Below, piece by piece: positions 1 to 9,633 of a DNA stretch of 64,000 bases. The position numbers were made by a program, and so were the translations under genes. How positions within the stretch are numbered: the first letter of the stretch is position 1; each line of letters starts with the position of its first letter. The notes beneath the pieces were generated by a model. The model did not search any database. It saw only the letters and a list, made by a program, of their open reading frames with translations, and was not told the origin of the DNA. Source of the stretch: Lasiosphaeris hirsuta (taxonomy: Eukaryota; Ascomycota; Sordariomycetes; Sordariales; Lasiosphaeriaceae); contig JAUKUA010000003.1 in NCBI GenBank assembly GCA_030549175.1, positions 1,984,001-2,048,000 on the forward strand, given 5' to 3'.

Positions 1-1011
1 GGAAAACGTTGCGGTTCATGAGTGGGCGTCCTGTTTTCGGTGGGGAGGCAGGCTAGCGATCGAGTGATCAGGGCGCTGGCGAATGGCAGGGGGTCGATTT
101 GCTTGGGTGAGACACCAACCAGCGAGGCAGGACACCACGGCCGCCATGGCTGTGGGTATCGCTGTGGGTATCTAGCTGGATCTGGGAGACGACGCCGCGG
201 CAGCATGCAGGGCGGAGTCGATTGATGCGTAGTTTCTATTTGGCAGAGGAGGGGGGTAGACGCCATTTACAATTCCATAAACAGAGGCACATGCGCAAAC
301 ACAAGGTGGTTGGGCGGGCCGTGATAGGGGGCTACGTAGACTTGCAGTTTCGTTGGACTTACCTGTACCACGGAGTTTGCCAACCCTGTGGATGCCAGCC
401 CAATCACCGTTTCTTCCGCCACCGTGCTCCAACGAGACCGCCTTTTCACAATTCCTGGCGTGCCTGGGCGCTCTGGCGCTCTTTTCTCTCTTTTCTGTTT
501 TGTTGTTGTTTTTGGACCTTACGTTTTGTTGCCCATTTTCGTGCCATAAGCCAGCCCTGTATTCCCGCGTTGGGGCTGATCAGCAAACCGCCCTGTGTCA
601 CTGGAACACTTGGACACGGTGCTACGAGAACACAGATCTACCCTTCACCTTTGCAATTACATATGAGTGCCCAACACCTCGCCTCGCTTTCCTCCCAACT
701 GCCCTGAACCTCTGTTTTGGCCTGTTGTTGCTGCTTGCCTTGCCTTGCCGCTAGCCTAGATCGAGATCCCATCCCTCTCCGATCTCTCTCTGCTTCCCAA
801 CCCCTGAAGACCGCAACCTCTCACCACATCTCGGAGAATTTTATGACTCTTCCTAACCCCCACCCGCTCGGCCTACCTCGCGCTCCCCTGCCAGACAGCC
901 TGCTAGCCCCCGGGCCGTCCCTCCGTCATACCTCCTATACCTGGGAACAATCTTGTCTATCCATACGTACTACAGCCCCCCCTTTTTTCCTTTAAAAAAA
1001 GGAAACCCGCA
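1..1011. other. intergenic, left edge
   Basis: No supported gene. The last 250 bases before the first CDS are rich in pyrimidines and read like a fungal promoter/leader. Short open frames here have no recognisable content. Confidence 0.5.
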
Positions 1012-2082
1012 ATGTCAACCTGCGTGGTCCGCGAAGTCGCCTGGCGCGCCCCGGCCTGCGGGCTCCCACCGGCCGCGCGCCGGGCCGGCCGCACGCCGCT
1101 TTGCGAGGGCCACCTGTGCCGGTTCCGGTCGCCCACGTCGGGGCGGCCGTGCCTCGAGGTGCCGCTGCGCCTCGTCTACAGCGTGCGCGACTCGGGCGGG
1201 CTGCTGCCCGACGACACCGAGAGCTTCTTCTGCGCCGACCACGACGGGTTCGCGTGCCGGGCGACCATCGAGGACGGGACGCGGTGTCCGGACGCGCGGC
1301 GGTCCGGCATGGACTACTGCGGGCGCCACGCCGAGTCGGTGTGCCGCGCGCGGACGAGCCGGACCGGCGCGTGCCGGAGCGTGGCGATGGAGGGCGTCGA
1401 GTACTGCGAGCAGCACCGGTGTGCGAACGGCGTCGGGGGGCGGGGGCCCGAGGGCCATTGCCGGAATCATAGGGTCGGGACCGGGTCGTTTTGTGATGAC
1501 CACATTTGCATCTGGAAGGACAAGGACGGCAGGAGGTGCACCGGGCAGAGTCCGCACAAGAGGGCGTGCTGCGCCAAGCATACGTGTCCGCGGTGCGAAT
1601 TTGGGGCCGAAGATGATACGTCGTACTGCATCTATCATCTGTGTGCGTGGGGGAGGAGGGGGAAGAAGAAGGAATACCCGCCGTGTGTCGAGCCGGTCGG
1701 GGAGTTGGAACACTGCGGACGGCATGCCAAGGAGCGGAAGCATGAAGTGGGCGCCCTGAGGCTGTCAGCGTCCACGAGGAGGAGTTCGCGGAGTGAGGCA
1801 CGGAGGCCTAGCTTCGGGGGCGCCAGCTACGAACGACAGACAGCCGTGTTCGCCGCCCCCAGCGGCAGCAGCTATGATGACGAGACGGTCTACTTCTCAG
1901 ACCCAGAGCGGCCCCCGATATCCAAGGTGGCCAAGACTCGGCGGAGCGACAGCTCGAGGCTGATGAAGCGAATCGAATATAAGGGCGCCGCCGAGGAGAA
2001 GAGAGCCGAGCTCGACGCCTGGAATCCGTCGTGGGCTTACTCTCAGGCTCTGCGGCCATGGCGGCCGTGGACTCCCCATTGA
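1012..2082 (+). CDS. Cys/His-repeat (CxxH) putative zinc-binding protein
   Basis: Single-exon frame of 356 residues starting at an ATG; function not recognised. Residues about 31-238 hold nine C-x2-H units (CEGH, CADH, CGRH, CEQH, CRNH, CDDH, CAKH, CIYH, CGRH). In the core they recur every 29 residues (His 77, 106, 135, 164) with further Cys in register, giving C-x9/10-C-x10-C-x2-H modules that look like repeated CCCH zinc sites. The topology recalls WRKY19-like zinc-finger repeats, but this is inference. The C-terminal third is Ser/Arg-rich and probably disordered, with scattered SxR and DPE motifs. The coding DNA is visibly more GC-rich than its flanks, which produces several long shadow frames on both strands. 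Expression and metal binding are unproven. Confidence 0.75.
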   Translation: MSTCVVREVAWRAPACGLPPAARRAGRTPLCEGHLCRFRSPTSGRPCLEVPLRLVYSVRDSGGLLPDDTESFFCADHDGFACRATIEDGTRCPDARRSGMDYCGRHAESVCRARTSRTGACRSVAMEGVEYCEQHRCANGVGGRGPEGHCRNHRVGTGSFCDDHICIWKDKDGRRCTGQSPHKRACCAKHTCPRCEFGAEDDTSYCIYHLCAWGRRGKKKEYPPCVEPVGELEHCGRHAKERKHEVGALRLSASTRRSSRSEARRPSFGGASYERQTAVFAAPSGSSYDDETVYFSDPERPPISKVAKTRRSDSSRLMKRIEYKGAAEEKRAELDAWNPSWAYSQALRPWRPWTPH

Positions 2083-3365
2083 TCGTCTCGACCCAGGGAA
2101 GGATACAACGATGGGGACAGACTCTTGATGCCATCTCCACGCTTGAACCGAACAAGCACCTCGCCGGGCGAGGGGAGGAACGACCTCAAATGAGTGGATG
2201 GCTTGATGGATGGTTGGATATTCGACGCACACCGAGTGCACATGACGGACCGCCTCAGTCATCAAGTCATGAGGGGCACCTTGGAAAAGGGCGCCCTCGC
2301 GACCGGATACTTGTCTCTGGATATGCTTTTCAGATTGGCACCCAGCAGCCAGGGATATCAACACTTATATCGCATCAACAGCGACATCGACATCGACTTG
2401 TGTGTGAGGTATGAGGGGAAGCCGAGGGCTAGAATGAAACAGTTTGCAGAGCCGGCTGATGGGTTGGAGCACTTGCTCACCGGCTGCCCAGGTTCTCGAT
2501 GGTTGAGCGGCCCAAGGAGTGTAATTTACACGTCGCACGTACTGTCTGTCCGGATAGAACCGGCATCAGTATCGACAAAGCAAAGAGGCTGGTTGCGGGA
2601 CGGGTTTGTATATTTAAATATTCTGCTGATAATATTTTTGGTCAAGGAAGACCGCCTGAGAAGTTCAATCGACTTGTCAAATTACCAACTAATCGGGACC
2701 TTACTGCGTAGAATTTTCAAGTCGTGCTCTGACACGGTGCAAAACAAAAAGGGTGTCCGAATGAGGGCATTCTGAACGACGTGATTCTAAAAATGGTGTC
2801 CAATGGCGTTATGTCTGTTGTGAGTACAATTCGATATGAATCATGATGGTGTCAACATCGGGCAAGTCCGCGAATCGAATCGAAGCGCCCACTCGCAAAT
2901 CGTTTGGAGATCTCGGGTTTGGTCAGCTCCGCGGACGAATTCAACGGGCCGACGGTCGTTCCAGCAGTCTGGAACAAGTCCATTGGATCCTCTCCCGCCC
3001 TCCCCCGTCTGGTAACTCCGTTAAGTGCGCCGTCCTCGCCCCGCAGCACAGCCCAAACCGGGTCCAGGTCGGCTGTGCTCCCCCAATCACGCTTCAGGGC
3101 GGCTCAAGCCGACGCGTGCCAGCGCCCAGCTCGAGCCAAATTCAGGCACCGGGCTCTTTGACGCAATTGGAGTCGGGATTCGGGGGGCGTCGCAAGTCCG
3201 TGAGTCCAGACCTGACGCATTCGCGGCAATTCAAGTCGCACCCCTCCCTAATCGTACAAAGCATCACGAGAGCACCCTTCCTACCGTCACTGTTGCCATC
3301 CTCTATCACAGATACCCTACTTGACAATCCAGCTCCTGATCCATCAATCATAACACGCTTAAGCC
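2083..3365. other. intergenic
   Basis: No convincing gene. It holds the 3' flank of the Cys/His protein, an AT-richer stretch around 2600-2850, and the promoter of the lipase gene. Open frames are short and low in conserved content. Confidence 0.5.
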
Positions 3366-4770
3366 ATGGCAGACGAATATTCCGGAGGCTCTATAGAAGC
3401 CGACCACCTCTGCGTTTTGGTCCATGGGGTATGTGCTCCAGAGTTGTCAATCGACGGGATACCCCTATCACCCAATGGCCGGCTAACCGTGACGCTGCAC
3501 GTAGCTATGGGGCAACCCTCTCCACATGGCCTCGGTCGCCAAAAGTCTACGTGCCCAACATCCCCGCGAGAAGGTCTACATCCTGGTCGCGAAGCGCAAC
3601 AGCGGCTCCTTTACATACGACGGAATCGAGCTCGGTGGCGAGCGCGTGTGCCTCGAGATTGAGGAGGAGCTCGAGGCCATCAAAAGCCGCGGCGGCAACA
3701 TCAAGAAGATCAGCATTGTCGGATATTCGCTCGGCGGTCTTGTGGCGCGCTATGCGATCGGATTGCTTTTCGCCCGGGGCGTGCTGGACAGCCTCGAATG
3801 CATGAACTTCACCGCCTTCGCGAGCCCGTTTCTGGGTGTGCGCAGCCCACTCAGGGGGTGGGGTAACAGCGTGTGGAACGTCCTCGGCGCCAGGAGTCTG
3901 TGCATGTCTGGTCGCCAGTTATTCGGCATCGACGAGTTCCGTGACACTGGGAAGCCGCTGCTCGCCGTCCTCGCCGACCCAAAGTCCATTTTCATGTCTG
4001 GTCTCGTAAAGTTCCAGCGCCGCACTCTATACGCAAACGTGACGAACGATCGCAGCGCTGTCTACTACACGACGGCCATCGCCAAGACGGACCCATATAC
4101 CGACATGTCCAAGGTCAACGTCAAGTATGTGAAGGGCTTCGAGGATGTTATTCTCGACCCCGTGTCGCCTGTGCAGCCGCAGCCACGAGAGCCCAAGGAA
4201 AGGGAAGCGCTCAGGGCGACCGTGAAGCGGTGGTTTAATCGCATCCCCTTCGTGCTGGCACTCATTGTCTTTGTGCCTATCGGTGTCGTGGCCTTCTTCA
4301 TCAACTCGGCGATCCAGACGGTGCGCAGCTCACGACGCGTAAAACTACACGAGAAGGGCTTGGCAGGCATCAACCCCGAGGGGTACCGCGTAAACTTGTG
4401 GATCAACGAGATCCGCGAGGCGGTCGAGGATGCCTACGAGAACCTCAACAGCTCGCAGCGGCAAGAGTACCTAGCGTCCGAGTCGTCGTCAGATTCTGGC
4501 GACGGTGCCGATACGGGCAGTGATTCGGGTGAGGAGATCATTGCGCTTGAGCGCAAACAGTCGGTCGTTGGGCAGCCGACATTGGCGCTGGCGCCGTACC
4601 AGTTTGAGGCTGTTAAGGCGCTGGACTCTCTTGGTTGGCGCAAGTATCCGGTGTGGATTCATAAGGTTCGCCATAGCCATGCGGCCATCATATTGCGGAT
4701 CGAGAAGGATGACTACAGTGAGGGGCAAACAGTGCTGAACCACTGGGCTCAGACGGAGTTTTTGTTGTGA
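3366..4770 (+). CDS. DUF676 serine lipase/esterase (ROG1/LPL1-like)
   Basis: Two exons, 3366-3428 and 3505-4770 (442 residues). The intron (GTATGT to GTAG) splits the oxyanion-hole motif, and joining the exons restores LVHGLWGNP. The nucleophile elbow is GYSLGG with Ser at about residue 96. A hydrophobic segment at about 268-290 (FVLALIVFVPIGVVAFF) should anchor it in a membrane. An acidic Ser-rich stretch follows, then a conserved-looking C-terminus ending HWAQTEFLL. This layout fits the fungal DUF676 family, whose yeast members (Rog1, Lpl1) are lipid hydrolases acting on monoacylglycerol or on lipid-droplet phospholipids. The exact substrate cannot be told from sequence. Confidence 0.9.
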
Positions 4771-5480
4771 GTTTGTGGGTGCGTTCCGGATACAGATAGG
4801 ATGGTCGGTTGAGGATGGTGTTTGGGACCTGGTTGGCGGTAAATACCCATTGCTTTCTTAGATGTTTGGCGATTAAAACCCATAGTCCCTTTTTTTTGTT
4901 TTGGTTTTTAGGATAGATTAGTGAGAGCATGCCCAAATTAATGTTTATTCTATTGAAACGTGACTGAGTTCGGGTTTTCTCAATGACAGCCACGTCGGTA
5001 CCTTGCGGACATGCCTTGCATTCCACCTTGTAGCTGATAGCAGCGACTATCAGTCACCTCTTTTGGTACCGTTACCGTCTAAATCCAGCAGAAAAAAACC
5101 GCTTCTGTCCTGACACATGTATCGTCTTTTTTGTCACCTCACTTTGCACGCACATGAATGAGGGAACCCAGAGTGGCACTCGACCAGACGCGACGCGACA
5201 CAACAAGCCATTCCGGTTAAGGGCTAGCGCCACATTGCCGACCCGGCAGCCTGGTTAGGTTGCGCCACCACCAAGATGTGGGTCTAGCTCCACCTCGGCT
5301 TTCCGACCAAAACTGAGCGGAGATGGACCGTGGAGAAAAATAAAGGGGCAAGCCCCCATCCCATTCCCCCCAAGTCCTAAGCTCCCGTCCCCCGTTGCAT
5401 GCGGCCTGGCCTCACCGCGTTCCCGTGCCCAAAACCCAAAACACTGTTTGGGGTGTATGCTCGCGATCTGGCAGTTGATC
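4771..5480. other. intergenic
   Basis: 3' flank of the lipase gene and the leader of the endonuclease III gene. An upstream ATG at 5457 is in frame with the repair gene. Nothing else recognised. Confidence 0.5.
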
Positions 5481-7474
5481 ATGGGGAACTCACGCGTCAC
5501 GTCCAAGTTCTTCGATAAGCCCTCGACCGCCACGACGACGACGCTGCCCCGTCGCTCCGCCCGGACAAATCTCGCCCGCTTCTCGTACAAAGCAGAGAGC
5601 GACAGCGACGAGGAGAAAAGGCCATCCCACCCGACCTCCCTTTCCGACATTGAAGATGCCGCCAAACCCCTCCAGAGCGACAGCTCCGCTACCCGCAATA
5701 CAGGCACCGTAGCTGGGAAGCGGAAACGCGCCATCACAACAAAACGCGAAGCCTCGTCCTCTCCGCCGGCCAAGATCAAGGCCGTGGCCAAGTCAGAGTC
5801 CGAGTCCGAGTCCGAGTCGATGGCAGCCCCGATCAAAAGCAAACCCAAACGCGCGCCACGCAAGCCCGCGAGAAGGATAACCTCCCCGACCACGGGTGCT
5901 GTGACGGTGCAACCACCGACAAACTGGGAGGAGATCTATACCGTGGCCAAATTGATGCGGCTGCCAGGGGGCGCGGCTTCGCAGGCGGCGGTTGACACGA
6001 TGGGGTGCGAGCGGCTAGCTTCGCAGGACGCGAGCGCACGCGACCGGCGGTTCCATACTCTGGTCGCGCTGATGCTGTCGAGCCAGACGAAGGACACGGT
6101 GAATGCAGAAGCCATGATAAGGTTGAAGAAAGAGCTGCCTGGATGGCGAGAGGGGGAGCCAGCGGGTCTCAATCTGGAGAATATGTTGGCCGTGGAACCG
6201 GGACTGTTGAATGAGTTGATTGGCAAGGTTGGGTTTCATAACAACAAGACAAAGTATGTTTTCCTTGAACTACCAGGACACAACTACGATGCTAATCCAT
6301 TGCTGCTAGATACCTTAAACAAGCCGCCGTTATCCTCCGCGACCGCTACGAATCCGACATCCCCGACACCATCGAAGGGCTCATGTCGCTCCCCGGCGTT
6401 GGCCCCAAGATGGCACATCTCTGCATGTCGGCTGACAATGGCTGGGGCCGCGTTGAGGGAATCGGCGTCGACGTCCACGTACACCGCATTACGAACCTCT
6501 GGGGCTGGCAGGCTCCACCCTCCAAGACACCTGAGGAGACCCGCCTGGCCCTCCAGTCCTGGCTGCCCCACGACAAGTGGAAAGAGATCAACTGGCTCTT
6601 GGTCGGCCTGGGCCAGACCGTCTGTCTGCCTGTTGGCCGCAAGTGTGGCGACTGTGAGCTTGGCCTGCAAGGCTTATGCAAGGCGGCAGATAGGAAGAAA
6701 GTGCTTGATGGTCGGAAGAAGAGGGAGACGGAGGTGAAGGTGGAGATTGGGATCGAGGTCGGGGTTGACGACGACGAGGACGAGCGCAAGTTTGTGGTCA
6801 AGAAGGAGAAGAGGGCGGCGCGGACTACGAAGGTAGAACCCGTGCCGGAGAGAGCCGTGAAGAGGGAGATTGACAATTATCAAGAGGAAGATGCAGGCGA
6901 GACTGTGGAGCAACGGCCGGTGAAGGAGGAAGTCCCAGAAGAGGCGATGGATACCAAGATTGTAAAAGGGGAAGTGGAGGGTGCAAACGAAACCATGAAG
7001 CGAGGGGCCACAGAAGACGCTGCAGAGCAGACGATAAAGGCAAGTATCGAGGAGGATGATGTGAAGGATGAAGCGGTAACTGTAAAGGGGGAGATTGTAA
7101 AGGAGGAGGAGTGGGCTACCATCGCAGAAAGTGTGATGGTGCAAGAGCAGGCTGTGGGCAGGACTGCGAAGCAGGAGAATTTCAAAGATGAGGAGGATGA
7201 GAGGAAAGACCATGTTGCCTACAAGTCTGTCAAGAATGAGATTGTCAAGAGGGAGGCTGTTGAGAGGGGGATCGTCAAAGGAGAGGCTGTGGAGGAGGAC
7301 GCCCCGAGCACGGTGGCTGTAAAGAATGAGATGATCAAGAGGGAAGATGATGTAGTCATCAAGGAGGAGGCTATTGATGCGACATCTCCCAGGGTGAAGC
7401 GGGAGGCGGTGAGCGTGGTCAGGGCTGCTGCAACACGCCGAGAGAGGCCGGCACGGCTCTCCACCCATCGGTAG
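5481..7474 (+). CDS. NTH1: Endonuclease III homologue (DNA N-glycosylase/AP lyase) with long K/E-rich tail
   Basis: Exons 5481-6253 and 6310-7474, 645 residues. The join gives a continuous HhH-GPD domain. This bifunctional base-excision-repair enzyme removes oxidised pyrimidines. The hairpin is [13 protein letters not shown] with catalytic Lys near 291, and the catalytic Asp lies in VDVHVHR near 311. The [4Fe-4S] cysteines (about 362-381) are spaced C-x6-C-x2-C-x7-C, whereas E. coli and human enzymes have x5 at the end. The basic, Ser-rich N-terminus carries an SESESESES run. ATG 5481 has the better context (A at -3, G at +4); in-frame ATG 5457 would add MLAIWQLI, possibly a mitochondrial form. 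After the cluster, about 260 residues form a tail of repeated VKxE units, absent from the E. coli and human enzymes as I know them (see findings). Confidence 0.92.
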
Positions 7475-8557
7475 CGGGATAACTCGGGAAGAAGTCCGCA
7501 AAGGCGGCAGGTGGGAATTGTGGATCAGGTAGGCCTAGGCTATCGGTTCAGCAACAAACGCCGGCTCGCCTAATAGTTACTACCCCGTGATACCCCAGCT
7601 TTTGAACGCTAGGAGACGCAGTCGCAAGTCGATTTAGAGTCATTCAGTACAAGATACGATATCGGAGTTTCGTGTCAGCGAGCCATCCTCAGCATGCAAG
7701 TCACTCTACAAGGACGGGGAAAAAGAAAGTTACAGATATACGTGTTCACGCGCGACAGTACGGCCGGCAGGCGTGGGTAATCACTCATCACAATCAGGAA
7801 GTCTAGTTGGTCCAATGACCAGTCCAATGACCAGCCGAAGATATTGTAGTGTCCTCGTATTATTTGTCACTAGGACCAGAATTCCGTCCCCCAATCTCTA
7901 TCTTCCTCCACAGCGAGGGGTATCCCCGCGTGCCGTAGCTATCGAGTTCCCCAAGTACCGTGTAAGAAATGTTGCGACATCCTCCCAAATGGCTCACTCA
8001 TCCCGTGAAGCCCCCGCGAGTCCAGGCAATACAGTGCCAATTTGAGAAAAAGAAAACAAAAATAAAAACCCCAACCACCTAGACGCCTTGCTTTCGCCAA
8101 AATACATTACATGAGAATTGAGTTCTCAGGCGCCCCCAGGTGGGCGCACATAATCCCGTGACCCATGTGTCGAAGCGAAGCTGTTTTTAAAAACAAAAAT
8201 AAAAAAAAGACGATGTCGATTGCCGCCATATTATTTGTTGCGTGTGGGGTGTGGGTGGGTGAGTGTGGTGTCGTGATGCGAGGTAATGCGGTACGGTGGA
8301 GTACCAAGGGGCAACCAAAGGAAAAAAACAGGGCCTAGATGGCGACCTTGGCTGTTCGCCTGCGCCATCGCCGCCTCCGTACTCCGCCGTGAAGCGGGCG
8401 AGCGCTGGGGTTCGCAGGTTTCTCGTGGGGTTTAGACGCGGCGAGGTTGGGGTTGGTGCTGTTTTTGGTTTTGGTCTCTCGGTGTTGGTGGTGGGATGTC
8501 CGGCGGCCGGACCCCGCGCCACTCTGTTGAGCCCGCTTGTTGGCCGTTTTTGGGGGG
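7475..8557. other. intergenic (convergent 3' flanks)
   Basis: Lies between the convergent NTH1 and AN1 genes. AT-rich runs at 8045-8070 and 8185-8212 could carry polyadenylation signals. No gene recognised. Confidence 0.45.
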
Positions 8558-8943
8558 CTACACGCCCTTGATGACCTGCGTTCGCTCCCTGTTGAGCTGC
8601 ATGGCATTTTGCTCAAACGCCTCCTTCTTGCACTGTTTGACGAGCGAGAAAAGAGGTCAGCCAACGAGTCGTCTTCGGATAAGACGTCTGACAGGCCGAC
8701 GAGCCACCACTGCGGCTCCCGGCCTTCTGCACTGGCGCCCAAGCCGAGGCCGAGGCCCATGCTCAGGTCCAGATTCAAGCCCGAGATGGTGCTACTTACG
8801 TCGTCCAGGTTTCTGCACTTGTGGTCCTCTAATAGGCGGTGCCCCGAGCAGTAGTGCCCTTGGCAGAACGCGCAGTCCCCGGATATCCGCTGCGCGGCAA
8901 CCTTGCAGTCGCCGTAGCTGCACTTGATCTTCTTGGGAGGCAT
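8558..8943 (-). CDS. Small AN1-type zinc-finger protein
   Basis: Minus strand: exon 1 is 8943-8800, exon 2 is 8632-8558, 72 residues. Exon 1 encodes a compact AN1 finger (CSYGDC, then GDCAFCQGHYC, then HRLLEDHKC). The donor GTAAGT follows LDD directly, and the next exon begins CKKEAFEQNAMQLNRERTQ and ends in VIKGV and a stop. That short helical C-terminus is what small fungal AN1 proteins show. AN1 fingers bind zinc and often link to ubiquitin, proteasome or stress responses; the partner here is unknown. The 167-nt intron has no stop in the first-exon frame, so unspliced mRNA would encode about 202 residues ending at 8335. Confidence 0.82.
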
Positions 8944-9601
8944 TTCGTCTCTGCTTTTCGACCGAGAGTCGTGCGAGATATGATGTGGTGAGTCAACAGT
9001 CAACGGTCGGCTTGCGTAATCTGGAGCGATGCGTATGACTGGGCGGTGCGCGGGTGTAAGTATAGACCGGTACTAGACTCGAAAGGCACTGCGATGCGGT
9101 GATGCGTTCGGGGGCGAGGGGGAGAGCGGGAATGGCGAGGCAGGCGGCTATGCAGGAAAATAATAAGAGAAAAGGGAAAGGGGATCGAGGGGACGAAGAG
9201 AGGATGCCGGGCCAGGGAGGTTATAACCACGCCAGGCGGAGGTCTGTCGGAGACGACAGGGTACCCGTGGACCAACTTCACGTGGCGGAATCCCAGGACA
9301 GGGTAGCCCAAGATGGCCAGCAAGGCTTTTTCTTGTGGTGGGATGCCGGACTCGCCAGCCAAGCGCAGAGATGTGGAAAGCAGTGGAAGGAAACCGTTCG
9401 ACACAAGGCCACCTTTTGACCACCTGCAGTCATTCAGTCTCCAGCCGTCCCCAGCAGCCTACATACAGTTCTGCAATCTAGTCCGGGCAGGCAGTGCGTT
9501 GCGACCTTTGGGTGAGGCAAGCAAAGCACGCCGGCCGAGGGGCAAAATTAGCCTACACCACCGTGTGCAATTACACTACTGTCCAAGGCCGACAGACGAG
9601 C

Positions 9602-9633
<32 letters not shown>

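Noticed and set aside
992..1801. Long open frames of 240-270 codons on the minus strand over the Cys/His gene.
   Set aside because: They are shadows of a strongly GC-biased coding strand; only the + frame has the regular Cys/His register.
5448..5480. Upstream start of Nth1 at 5448.
   Set aside because: That position is a TTG codon; ATG 5457 is possible, but 5481 has the better context.
6674..7501. 275-codon minus-strand frame over the Nth1 tail.
   Set aside because: It is the complement of the repetitive K/E tail and gives a Leu/Pro/His-rich string without motifs.
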